Part shown: one piece after another, positions 32,443-44,177 of the stretch
How positions within the stretch are numbered: position 1 is the stretch's first letter
How the letters are laid out: each line of letters starts with the position of its first letter
NCBI GenBank assembly: GCA_021397835.1
Contig: JAJFZO010000191.1
Coordinates: 1,803,001-1,867,000, forward strand
DNA: 64,000 nucleotides
Source of the DNA: Moringa oleifera
Lineage: Eukaryota; Streptophyta; Magnoliopsida; Brassicales; Moringaceae
Direction of reading: 5' to 3'
Translations under genes and position numbers: made by a program
The notes under the pieces: model-generated
What the model saw: only the letters and a program-made list of their open reading frames with translations
Database searches by the model: none
Told to the model about the DNA's origin: nothing

Positions 32443-35340
32443 TTTTTTGAAAATGCTAGTATTTGGGTGAGTAGAAGATAAACAAAAGAGGAGAAATGGT
32501 AGATTTCTGGCTCTATTTCATCTTATTTTAATTTTTTATATAGTTGGACTAATTCTGATTTAGACAGGAAATTAGTTCATTCCTCTTTTCACATTTTTTT
32601 CCTTTTTTTTTTTTGGTGAGCATATGATATGATGATTTATTTTCAATTATGAACAACTAAAGATTGTAAAAGGGGATACAATTGGAGATATAAGTCATAT
32701 AATTAATATGAAAAGTTGGACTGCGTTATTCATAATTTTTCCAAGATGGCTAAATTTTTACTAAATTTAAGGTATCTTAAAAGAAAAAAAAAGCTTTCGA
32801 GTGATAAAATTTAGGTCGTGGCAGATTTTTTAGTAGATATAAAAAAATTATTAGAAAAACTAATAAAGCAAGCATTAATGACCTGTAGATAAAAGAAGAA
32901 TCAGCCTCTTCCATAATCCCTTACTTCTAGAATTGGTTACAGATTTCAAAACTTGACTTTGAAATTAATATACATGTGAGTGAATTTTCTTGTAGACCTA
33001 AATTAAGACTAATATATATTCAAAAATTCTAAACAATGTTATCACAATGGATCAAGATCTTTTATTGATCCGATCTTTGTATTGAATTTTTTAATAGAGA
33101 ATTATAAAGATATTTTAGTAATTTACAATGTTAATGAAAAAATTTGAATCATTAGATTTGTTAAATTACTAGATGTTATAATCTTATTAAAAGGTTAATA
33201 CAGTTCAGATCAATAGAGAATCCTAACCTTGCCATAATTATAATTTTAAATTTATACCTTTAATTATAAAAATAAATCTTAATTTAGTACTCTAGACATA
33301 TTTATCCAATGTGTTATTTTATAAATGTTGCCATATGTTTGGTTCATAAAACTAGCTAAATTTATATAAGAAATTTCTATTTATTTTATATTGAATTAAC
33401 AAAAAAAAAGTTCATATTTTATCATCCATGCATGTCAATATAATATGATGCTTTTATAATATTTCAACACTGTTATATAACTTTTTGATGGGTATTTACG
33501 TTCATTTGGATTATAAAACTTTACATTAATCCGATTTAATATGATTAGTAATATATCTTGAATAATTGAAAATGGTAAAAGCATGCACATAGAATTCTTA
33601 ATTCATAGCTAATAAAATCAATCAATCTAAATTAATTACAATTTTTCATTAGTCTTAAAAAAAAAAAAACATCTACGGTGTTAATATTATTGTTAAAACA
33701 ATATATTAATCCAAGCATTGATAATACTAGCGGTTCATGGCACATGACTCTATAGTTATATTAAATACTTTTATAATAAACACTTTACCCATCACCATAT
33801 AATAAAGAGTTAATCACATGAGAAAAATCTATATTTTTTTTATAGTCTCAAATTGAGATTTGTAAAAACAAAATTACATATATTTGATATATTCGTTTTT
33901 GTTGGATTTTCAACATAAGATTTTTGTTCATAATTTTTATTAATATTAATAGTTTTGTACACATGTATAATATATATATATGACTTTTATTTGTATAATT
34001 ACCCTAATATCTTTTTAAATACTATAAAAATAAATAAAAATTTTTATTTTAGTTAAATATTTATATTTTAACATGTTCTTATTAAATTTGATGCGAAAAA
34101 TATTTTTTTTGTTTAAATAGTATTTAAGTATTTGGATAATTACGCAAGTAATAATTGTATGTACGTAAAACTATTAATATTTATAAAAATTAAAAACAAA
34201 AGTTTCTGATAAAAAATCTAATAAAAATATAAGTCTTTAATATATGTATTTTTTTTTACAAATCATAGTTTAAAATTATAAATAAAATATATATCTTATT
34301 GATGTAATTAATTTTATAATAATTTATTTTTTAAAAATTAAAAATCTGAAAACTAAAAAATATCTATGTTACTGCACTTGATATGAACACATGAAAAAAA
34401 TAATAATATAAGAACTTGATGCCCTCAAGCTTAGTCCTAAGAATTTTTTCGACTTTAATGACAATTTTATGATCATCATGTGAATGATGATGATTTTTTA
34501 TTATAATAAAAAGTTTTGCTTTAATTTTTTAAGGATAAAAATTATTTAAAATTTAAATTTAAATTTTTTATTTAATTAAATCATGATTTTCAAATGTATT
34601 CAAACAAATTGATTTTATGTAAATTGAATTTTGATTTAAAATAATTAAAAATTAATGATATTTTTATTATTAAAATATATTTTAAAAAAATTTACTTAAA
34701 TAAATTATATATTTTATTTTGATTTTTCTTTTAAATTTGAATAATTTTGATTAATGATTTTTTTACGAATTTTTAAATTTTTGATAGTATAAATTTTTTT
34801 TAAAAATATTTTCAATATCTTTAATTTTGAATTTTTAAATAAGATTAAACTTAATTTAAATTGATAAATCAAAATTTGTTAAAAAACTTTAAACGTTATA
34901 TTTTATTTTAAAAGAAAATGAAATTCAAAACTACATAATATCACCATAATAATGATTTGAAATGCAATTCTTGATAACAAAAATTCTATATATCATTAAT
35001 ATTTAAATATAAAAATTAATATAAATATAATATCTATTTGTAAGATTTAAAAAAATTCAAATTTTTATTAAATTCAAAAAATAAAATTATAAAGAAGTTG
35101 AAGATCATCTTTTTGATTATATGCCATGCAGACAAGGTTTATTTGAATAATTTTATCATATTTGAAATTTAAAATAAAATTAAGTGATAACATGATGAAT
35201 ATTGAGATAAATCTATTCAAATTGACATAAAGAGATTTTAATCTAAGGTAAATCTTATCTTAGCCTTAATAGCTATATATATTCATTTGATTACTAATCT
35301 TTTTATTTTTACAAATTGTGAAAAGAAAGAGTTAGGTCAT

Positions 35341-36476
35341 ATGGAGAAACAACCAGTCACAGAGTCCAGGCAGCCGAGGAGGATGAAGCTTATTAGAATT
35401 CTCTTCCTAAGGGCTATAGGTTCGAGCCTTATGATGAAGAGATCATTGTTAGTTACTTACAACCGAAGGTGGAAAATAGACCACTACCAAGAAATAGAAT
35501 CAAACAGGTAGAGCTGTACAAGTTTCACCCTAACATTCTCACATTAACTTATCCACTACAAAATGAAAATGAATGGTACTTTTTTATACCAAGAGATAGA
35601 AAATATGCAAAAGAATCTTGTCCAGATCGAGCTACTGATGGTGGATATTAGAAGGCAACTGGAGCAGATGCAGATATCAACTTTCAAGATAAGAAAGTTG
35701 GATATAAAAAGGTTCTAGTATTTTACGATGGCAAGCCTTCAGATGGTGAGAAGACCGGGTGGATTATGCATGAATATAGAGTGGTCGATCCTACCATTAA
35801 AAAAACTATTTGTAATGATAAACAGATACTTTAATTTAATCTCAACTTTATTTATTTAATTTACTTATTTATATTTGACTTATTATTAAATTGATAATAT
35901 TATTTATTATATGTTTTTGTGTACGAATTTGTAGTTTAATGATTGGGTTTTATATAGACTCTATCACAAGTTTGCAAAGCCTAAGGAATACTCAAAGTCA
36001 AATAATAAAACAAAATTGAAGAAGAAAGGCTCCAAGCAAAATGATGAAGTTCCATTGAAAAATGACAGAGTAGGGCCATCTTCGTCGCATAATAAAGGGA
36101 ACTTTATTGTGTTGCCTTCAAACCCAAGTTTAATGCCTTAGGTTTATAATGAGACTCCAACTCAAATTGAGAGCTCTCAGTGTAGGAGCCAGATTGCTGC
36201 ATCTATTGGATATGTGGCTTATGGTATCCTCCTTGCTTCAAGTAACGCCAATGTCACAATAGAGGAGAATCTTAGGGACGAGGATTTTGATCAAACACTA
36301 GCAAACCTAGACTTCTCAACCTTGCCCATGCCCACCATGGATGACATATTGGATATCAACTTAGAATTCTCAACCTTGCTCGTGCCCACCATGGATGACA
36401 TGTTGGATATCAACCTAGACTTCTCAATGCCCTGCTTGCCACGGATGAAATATTCCAAAACTTAGATGATAATTGA
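35341..36476 (+). pseudogene. NAC pseudogene, array copy 3
   Basis: This region aligns throughout with NAC copies 1 and 2 but carries several disabling changes. One base is deleted near 35372 (caggcagcc against caggcaagcc), shifting the frame after about 10 codons. The Trp codon of EAYWNSLP is TAG at 35394-35396. The Trp of GGYWKATG is TAG at 35649-35651. The intron donor GT is AT at 35826-35827. A TAG occurs at 36139-36141 in exon 2, and a frame change falls in the last C-terminal repeat. The ATG and much of the upstream sequence remain, so a non-coding transcript is possible. The unit had three C-terminal repeats. Confidence 0.93.
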
Positions 36477-38260
36477 TAATTTTATCTAAAATTAAAATTG
36501 ATAATCTTATCTAGAGTTTAAATTAATAATTTTAGATAAGTTTGAATTTTAGATTAGTTTACTGATAATTGTATTTGATGTGATTAATATATTTTTGTTA
36601 TTAAAATATTTTTAAAAAATTATTTAAATAAATTTTACCCTTCATTTTGATTTTATCTTTTAAATTTAAATAATTTTGAAAATAAATATTATTTAAAACT
36701 TTAACTTTTACCCTCTTTCTCTAATCAAACATTTACTTTCAAAAAGTATCCAAACAAATCTTAGTATTTTAATTTTGTTAAAATTGAACCTATTGAAAAA
36801 TTTAAATATTAAAAATATTCAAATTAAAGATATTTTACAATGAATTTTAACTTATGATTTTTTATGAATGTAATAAAATATTTAAGCTATCATCATAAAA
36901 AATTGTAAAATTTTTTATGTACTAAAAATATTTTTCTTAAAAAATATACCATCAAAAATTTTAAAAATTCATAAAGAATAGTTAGTTAGTTAAAAAAATT
37001 TCAACTTTGAGGAATAAAATTAAAATAAAGTATAAATCTATTTAAGAAATTTTAAGTTATTTTTAACAATTAAAAAATCATTAATTTTTTATAATCATTT
37101 TGAGTCAAGATTTAATTTAGATAAAATTAATAAATCAGGTTTTGTTTGGATACATTTTGAAAGTTAGTGTTTGATTAGAGAAAGAATGTTAAACTGACAG
37201 TTTTAAATAGTATTTATCATACTTTTTATTTAATGAATTAGCTTTTATAAATTTTAAAAATTTTTTATAGCATATTTTTTTAAAAAAATATTTTTAGTAT
37301 CTTTAATTTTAAATTTTTTTAATAAGATTTAATTTAAGTTAGATTTATTTAAAAAGATATAATAAAATTTAAAAAAATTACTATTTTTAATTATTTTTAT
37401 TAATGTGTATTAACTTATATATATTACATATGAATATGCATGTATACAAGTAATGGAATTAAACTTGCTAACTAAAATGGACAATTAACAATTTCTTTTT
37501 TAAAAAAAAACAGAAATGATACGTGATGATCTAATTAACTTGATAAGTATTTTTTTAAAAAAAATATTTATGAGTTGGCATTGTTACTATAGAGTTTGAC
37601 AATATTTTACATATATTGCATAAGTGAATTAATCATTGTAACCAGAAATTCATAAAAAATAAAATAAAATAAAATATGAACTTTATGATAATTTTTTGCA
37701 TGTATAATAAATTTGAATATTATAAAGGATAAGCTATATGAATATTTAAAAAAAGGTGAAAAAATTCAAAAGTATATAGTATTACCACAATTAAGTTTTG
37801 AAATACAATTCTTGATAACAAAAATTCTATATATCATTAATATATGAATATAAATATAATATGTATTTGAAAGATAACAAAATTCAAAAATTTATTAAAT
37901 TTAGAAAAACAAAATTACATAAAAAGTTGGAAGATCATCTTTTGATTATATGCCAAGCAGGTAAGGTTTATTTGAATAATTTTATCATATTTAAAATTTA
38001 AAATAAATTTAAGTGATAACATGATGAATGTTGAGATAAGTCTATTCAAATTGATATGAAGGGATTTTAATTTAAGGTAAATCTCATCGTAGCCTTAATA
38101 GCCTGCATATTTATTTGATTACTATCTTGATGCTTTAGCAAATATGAAAAGAAAGAGTTAGGTCATGAAGAAATAATCAGTCACATAGTCAAGGCAAGCT
38201 GAGGATGATGCTTATTGGAACTCTCTTTTTAAAAGTTATAGGTTCAAACCACATAGATGC
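36477..38260 (+). repeat. Truncated fourth array unit
   Basis: After NAC copy 3 the sequence first matches the flank of copy 2 (ttttatctaaaattaaaa). It then resumes similarity to the NAC upstream spacer: tatatattacatatgaatatg at about 37420, aatggaattaaacttgct at about 37450, and aagtgataacatgatgaatg at about 38010. It ends in a NAC 5' remnant. The Ole e 1 3' copy, the minus-strand gene and most of the spacer are missing. Confidence 0.7.
38160..38260 (+). pseudogene. NAC 5' remnant at the end of the array
   Basis: The stretch from ggtcatgaagaaataatcagtc through gctgaggatgatgcttattgg to ttataggttcaaacc matches the first 35 or so codons of the NAC copies (EKQPVTESRQAEEDEAYWNS, then YRFEP) with indels and stops. 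Similarity stops abruptly after it, marking the distal array border. Confidence 0.75.
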
Positions 38261-41200
38261 TTCTTAAATAATTAAATATTAATTAATTATATGTTAATTA
38301 TATATTATATTTAATTAAAATATTAAAAATAATATACAATAATTTATTTAAAATTATCATTAAAAAAATCTTTTAATCACAGTTATTAACAAACAATCAT
38401 TAAAGAGGATGAATAAGATAATTCATTAAGATTTCGTGTTACATTTACCTAAAAACAAATGTACAATTTATTTAATTAACATATTAAAATTTAAATGAAA
38501 AAATAAGCTAATTTTTAAATATTTTTTCTTTATTTAAATTTTGTTACCAATATTTTTTTTTCAAGTGCCTACTTCTAAATTAAATATAATGCATATGTAC
38601 ATGTTTGAACAACAAATCATTAAATTATTTTAATGTTTTGATTAAGATGTCTTTTCTTGATATAATATATGAATATCAATCTCATATCAAAAGGCTCACC
38701 GCCCAAATAAAGATTTAAGGCATTTTATTTTTGGGCATTACGTGTGACATCTTGGCTAAGTCAACTAATATTCTCTTGGCAAGGGTTTCATATGCAGCAT
38801 GAAATTGAAGGCCTCCATGACAACACTACTGAGAAGATACCATACCATCATGATCATCACAGCCTCGTCTACCCAATTAACAAGGAAATACGACTTGATT
38901 CCCTCTCCCTCCCCCTAAAAATTAAAAACAAAAAGTAGAACAGCATGACTGAGAAACATGGTAAATATATATAAAAAATAAAATTTTAAATTATAATTTA
39001 AAATATTAATTTAATTTAATTTAAATTATTCTAAATAAAATTGAAAAAATATTTAAGCTAATATTATAGCAATTCTTTAAAAAATAGTATTAAAAAATTA
39101 AATAAAAATAACACATGAATAAAAAATTATTCAAATATGAAAAATAAACTTCAAATAGAGAGTTAAATTTATTTGAGTTATTTTTTAGATATTTTATTAA
39201 TAAAAATACTTTTAATTTTTTATTTTTATTTTAAGTATATTTAATGTAAACGAAATTGAAACATTAGATATATAATTGATTCAATACTATACCAATACTT
39301 ATATATATATATATATATATATATTGAAAAATTTTTTATACCTATCCTAATAAATAATATGTTTCTTTGTATATATAAAAATAAGTAAATCAAAAAGATA
39401 TTACATAATTAGTAAATATTATATAAAATCTTAATATTTATTTTAATTTACCAATCAAACTCTCATGTTAAAAAAGTAATAAATGAATCTCGATTTATCA
39501 ATTTGATTTAAATTAAATTTTATAAAAAATTAAAAATATTTTCATTATCAAAACACCTAAAAAATGAGTCAAATAAATTCTATTTTGGATCAATCTCTCA
39601 AATATGAATAATTTTTTGTGAAAAATTTATTTTTATGATTTTTTAAAATTTTAATAGTACAAATTTTTTAAAATATAATTTTAATACTAAAAAAATTTAC
39701 AATTATTTATGACCCTACTTAAATATTTTTATATTTATCAAAAATTTTAAATTAAAATTTATTGTATAAAATCTTCAATTTAAATGTTTTTAAATTTTTA
39801 ATTTTTATAAATTTTAATTTAACTTAAATTAATAAATCATAATTCTATTTGTTATTTTATAAATATAAAATTTTGATTGATAAATTTAGGTAAATATTAA
39901 AGTTTCATAAGACTTATACCAATTATTATAATTATTTGATGATGTTTATGATCACCAATGAAATATTTTATAAAATCTCATAATAATTTTTAACTATAAC
40001 TACACGATTTGATACAACTATAAGATACACTTTAAAAAAATTATATAAAAATAAAACGCATGCATTTAGCTTATACTGTATTTATTGATAAATCGACGGT
40101 CCATGGGGAATTGAAAAAAATTATTACATTTTTTCATTAAAAAAATGGAATTTGATTATCGTAAGTACCTAGAATTCTAATTCCCAAAATGATTTAAATT
40201 TATTACCTTATAATCTGCTGAAGTTTTCGCGAAAACGATGATGTAAATTTTATTGCGGTTGTTCGATTTCCAAAGGTATAATATCCCAAAATTGGGAAGA
40301 ATTACGTCAGCAATTCGTGTACGTGGCACAACATGACGCATGAGAAGAATCAAACAATCAATACCTCTGTCCGTCTCTAAAATATTGGTTTTGTCATCGA
40401 CTGTGTAGATATAGATGCGATGACTACGCTACGGTTGCGGGGCTACTGGCATTGCGTGAAGGAACTGCTTTATGGGTTTCCCACTAGAGGCTACAGATCA
40501 GATTGAACCGGGGAGGGACTCAAGCAATCTGCATCGCCCTGTTGTTAGTCTATGCTTATTGATCATGAGACGCTTGGCTCCATTTGGGTTCCATCTAATC
40601 AAAACGTTTTCGGGTCAATGTGCGATTGACTAAGTCCACCTAGGGAAAGAAAGGAGGCTCCAACCATCCAGTTAAAATAAAAAGCTGTGTTCTCGTGTCT
40701 CTCAAAAAAAAATTAATATCATAATTTTTATTGATTTGAATTATATTTAATTTTAAAAAAATATTAATAAAATTATATATATTATATTATATAAAAATAT
40801 TTTTATTAAAAAATTAACATAAATTCAGATGAATAAAAAAATTTCTTCCAATTACTTATGGAGCCCATGGATAGAGTTCTAAATGGCATGTGAATTGTTA
40901 TTGCCGCACAGATTCATTCTTATCTTTGTTCAGTTGACTATTGTGGAAACCATTAAACACCTGCCACAACGGCCCCTGATCTTGGAAAATGGCCATGAAG
41001 TGGTACTGGCGGCTTCTGTTGTAGTAAGCTTCCTGCAGGTTTCCTTCTGTGGAGGCTATTTTCTCAGAAACCAAACAGTATATGAAACTCTTTAAATAAC
41101 ATAATTTAAAATAAATGAATAAATTTCTGCTTAATAGTATATATTAGTTTGTCTGAATAGGAAGGAAAGCTATTATATATATATATATGTAATAATGGTA

Positions 41201-41403
41201 AGATTTTAATATAATGAAAAGTAAAATTGGGTTTGTCCTCTTCGACGGGTCTGTGAATTCACAGAAGCTGGCCTCTTCATGTCATGTTAAGGATCATGTA
41301 AAAAAAAAAGAAAAAAAAACCAACAAATATTATTGAAACAATATAGTCCCCTGCAGAGTTGACAACGGGATTATCTTTGGATATAATATGCCACCATGTA
41401 GGC
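38261..41403. other. AT-rich spacer between the NAC array and SAUR
   Basis: Mostly A/T-rich non-coding sequence with an (AT)n run at 39298-39324. Three islands of ordinary composition stand out: about 38690-38930, 40290-40690 (with an ACGTGGC motif at 40321 and ttacgtcag at about 40302) and 40860-41100. The last has a 70-codon ATG frame (40883-41095) with no recognisable domain. I cannot assign any of them to a gene. Confidence 0.55.
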
Positions 41404-41411
41404 TTTATAAA
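41404..41411 (+). promoter_or_regulatory. Probable TATA box of the SAUR gene
   Basis: TTTATAAA lies about 550 bases upstream of the SAUR ATG and about 240 bases upstream of a short upstream ORF. It predicts an unusually long leader for a SAUR gene, unless a leader intron (for example ending near 41640 at ttttgtag) is removed. Confidence 0.45.
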
Positions 41412-41646
41412 CCAAATCTTGCGTCGTGACTGCTCGGAGAGCCCCATCAAAGACGCAAGCCAGAGCTTAGTTCTCTTCTGGTACCTTTCCCTTTCGTTTT
41501 TCCTTCTCTCTTTCTCTCCTGGTTTCTCAAGTTCCTTCTCTAATGGCTTTCTTGTTTTGAATCCTCACTTTCTTTGTGATTTCTTGGCTTTTCTTTTCTG
41601 TGTGTCTCTGTTTTTTTGTGAATGATAATCGGTTTTGTAGAGAGAT

Positions 41647-41709
41647 ATGAGTAACACAGTGAGGCCGGAAGTGAAGGTCATGATCTACGAGGTGTATGAC
41701 AGAGGCTAG
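41647..41709 (+). other. Upstream ORF in the SAUR leader (20 codons)
   Basis: ATG at 41647 opens a 20-codon frame (MSNTVRPEVKVMIYEVYDRG) closed by TAG at 41707. It lies 247 bases before the SAUR ATG, just after a possible acceptor (ttttgtag). Its codon composition looks protein-like compared with the surrounding T-rich leader. It may regulate SAUR translation or be a chance frame. Confidence 0.4.
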
Positions 41710-41956
41710 TTTCTAAGTGTTGAAAGTAATATTCTTCTGCATTAACAGAAAGCAATTTTTTGTTTTTTCTCCTGTGAATTCATAATCGTCCTTCTTGATC
41801 AAACGCTATCAAGCTTGATTTTTCAGTCCACCTTCTCTATTCTCGTCGCTTTTTCTGTATCTTGAGTGAATTTCTAGTCACCTTCACCGATCTTGAGTGG
41901 CTTATTTTTGCGATAGAAAAATTGTAGAAACCAAACTCTCTTTGGGTATATAATTA

Positions 41957-42454
41957 ATGGATGCGAGTAAAGGAAAAGGAAAGAAAGGAAACCTGATCGT
42001 GAAAACATGGGAGCGATGCAGATCCATAGGCCATGGGCGAAAGAGCTCACCAGCAGCCATGCCACGGGGTCTGGTCAAGAAGAGCAAGTCCTGGCCACGT
42101 AGCGGCGGCGGCGGCCCGCTGGAAGAGGACAAACGCACAAAGAAACGTCAAGTGGCTCCGGAAGGATGCTTCTCGGTCTACGTAGGCCCCCAAAGGCAGA
42201 GGTTCGTGATCAAAACAGAGTACGCGAATCATCCACTCTTCAAGACGCTGCTCGAAGAAGCCGAGTCCGAGTTTGGGTACACCAGCGACGGCCCACTTGT
42301 GCTCCCATGCAACGTTGACGTGTTCTACGAGGTGTTACTGGCAATGGACGACGGTGGTCGTATTCGTCAAGGCTGTGGGCTCGCCAAGAGCTACTCCTCT
42401 TATCGCCTCCTCAGGTCTCCCAGATTGGTTGCCATTAATCAGTTTCAATTATAG
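41957..42454 (+). CDS. SAUR-like auxin-responsive protein
   Basis: An intronless 165-residue protein. After a basic N-terminal extension (MDASKGKGKKGNLIVKTWER, then Ser/Lys/Gly-rich to about residue 70) comes the SAUR core: VAPEGCFSVYVGPQRQRFVI, then YANHPLFKTLLEEAESEFGY, then GPLVLPCNVDVFYEVLLAMD. A short C-terminal tail follows. Many SAUR proteins bind and inhibit PP2C.D phosphatases, thereby activating plasma-membrane H+-ATPase and cell expansion. The long basic N-terminus places it with the extended SAURs rather than the minimal 90-100 residue group, so auxin induction should not be assumed. The leader carries an upstream ORF. Confidence 0.93.
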   Translation: MDASKGKGKKGNLIVKTWERCRSIGHGRKSSPAAMPRGLVKKSKSWPRSGGGGPLEEDKRTKKRQVAPEGCFSVYVGPQRQRFVIKTEYANHPLFKTLLEEAESEFGYTSDGPLVLPCNVDVFYEVLLAMDDGGRIRQGCGLAKSYSSYRLLRSPRLVAINQFQL

Positions 42455-44177
42455 CTTATGTAGATTTACGCGTGCGATCTTCTCAAGTTTGGTTACTATA
42501 AATATGTGCGATCTTAAGTTAATCTTTGTTATCATAATCTTGTAATCATGCACAGTAGGAGAAGCAAATCAATCAGGATACAAAATATCCAGCCATCTCT
42601 GTGATATAACTACTGTAATACCTTGTGAGCTTAAAAGTTTCGCATTTGGGTTTCTGCCATTTCTCTCTCTCTCTTTTTACTATTTTTTCTGTTGGCTCTT
42701 TGATTATTATAACTTCTTGGTGGGTGATCTAGCTATTTGTTCTTAATATGATAAAAAAATAGCACAAATAGGCATAACCCATCAATCATATGGGTAGTTA
42801 ATTTTCTGTTGGCATTATGATATTTGCCAGAAGTGGTTCAAATGTGTACCGTGTGAGACTTTAGACACAGAAATTTTGTAAATTGTCTTGCATCATTGAT
42901 ACTATCCTTAGCCTTTTCGTTAAGATTGATAGGGTGATATCGTCTGCTTGATTCTCAGCACATGCGACAAATTTAAGATAACTACAACTATTTTTTTGTT
43001 GATTTAAATTATGTTTATAATGTAGTTTTTAACATTTGTTAAAAAGAATATTATAAACAAAAAAACTTACTATATAATTATTTAAAAATTTTGAAGTTTA
43101 ACTTTTGATTAGTTTATAACATATTCATTATACAAAAACTTAAAACTTTGATTTTTTCTATTAAAGTTTCAACAATGCACACCTAAGTTTTTAAACAAAT
43201 TTGACTTTTTTATCACGTCTTTACTCGCACATGATGCGTGCCATTTATTGGAAATTCATAGGGTTGGTGAGGCTGGTTCGGTTTTGATTTTGAATTAGTT
43301 TAGTTACATGATTAAACCTTATATTTTTTAGAAAAATAAAATTTAAATAGTATTAATAGTTGGTGACTTCCTTCCCCATTTTTTATGCATCAATTTGTTC
43401 ATTCAATAAGTAAATTAATCCGTTTAATTTCATAAATTCTAGTCCACTTTCACACACTTGGTGGCCCTTCATTCATTATATGTTGATTAGTGGAGATCAT
43501 TGCTACTCCAATCACTAAACAATGCCATTATTGGCTTTGAATGATTCCATCTTATTATTTTTTGGGCCGATACACTAAAAAGTAAGAAATCGCTTTACCG
43601 CCATAAATTCGTGGCCAAACAAAATACTTTCAATAATAAAAAGTTGACGGGACACCATATGTTGTAGGATTGTTTGGCTACAAAGGGTTGGCCCCATGCC
43701 TTTAGTGCAACGGCTGAAGCTCTCGTCATGCCCGAAAATTTCATTATTTTCTCGAGAAGAAAAGACGAAAGGTCTCGCAACTTTTGGAGACGTCTTTCTG
43801 CTGTCTATTTGGGTAATGGCTTTATGGATTAAATTCAATGAATTAGAGCAACAGTTTTGTTTTCTTCTGGCTCATTTCTTGAAGAGATGGCAAACACGGC
43901 AGCATGCCTTGCGTTTTGACTCACCCTTTATTTTATTTTATTTTATTGTCATTTATAATCATTATTTTAATTTTTTAAAAAAATTATTTAAAAGAAAATT
44001 TGACATTTTTTTCCCCACCGAGGTTCCCTTGTTATTTGGATGTCAGGTTTTACAGCAGTTTAAGTTTTCATTAGGCGAGAGAATTTGCGTGAAACTTGAA
44101 GCTGAGCGGTTTGTTTGTGTGTGGAAGATCCAGAGAGAGAAGCTAAGGGACTGAGCTTGGTGACCAGGGTGAGCGAG
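42455..44177. other. Spacer between SAUR and amidohydrolase
   Basis: SAUR 3' UTR, then AT-rich sequence to about 43550, then the amidohydrolase 5' flank. A 152-codon frame at 43696-44154 overlaps T-rich DNA and shows no domain. I see no other feature. Confidence 0.5.

Larger units (their letters stand above)
31653..36476 (+). repeat. Tandem array unit 3
   Basis: The unit starts with the Ole e 1 3' copy (cccagaaatcttaattttgg) and runs to the end of NAC copy 3. It carries the NAC relic and the decayed small-gene copy in the same order as unit 2, so these two units share a more recent ancestor with each other than with unit 1. It lacks several hundred bases of the NAC upstream region present in units 1 and 2. 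Confidence 0.82.

Noticed and set aside
40883..41095. 70-codon ATG frame upstream of SAUR
   Set aside because: The hydrophobic composition has no motif I recognise and there is no promoter or conserved context, so I do not call it a gene.
43696..44154. 152-codon frame before the amidohydrolase
   Set aside because: The second half runs through T- and A-rich homopolymers, there is no domain, and it overlaps the promoter of the next gene.
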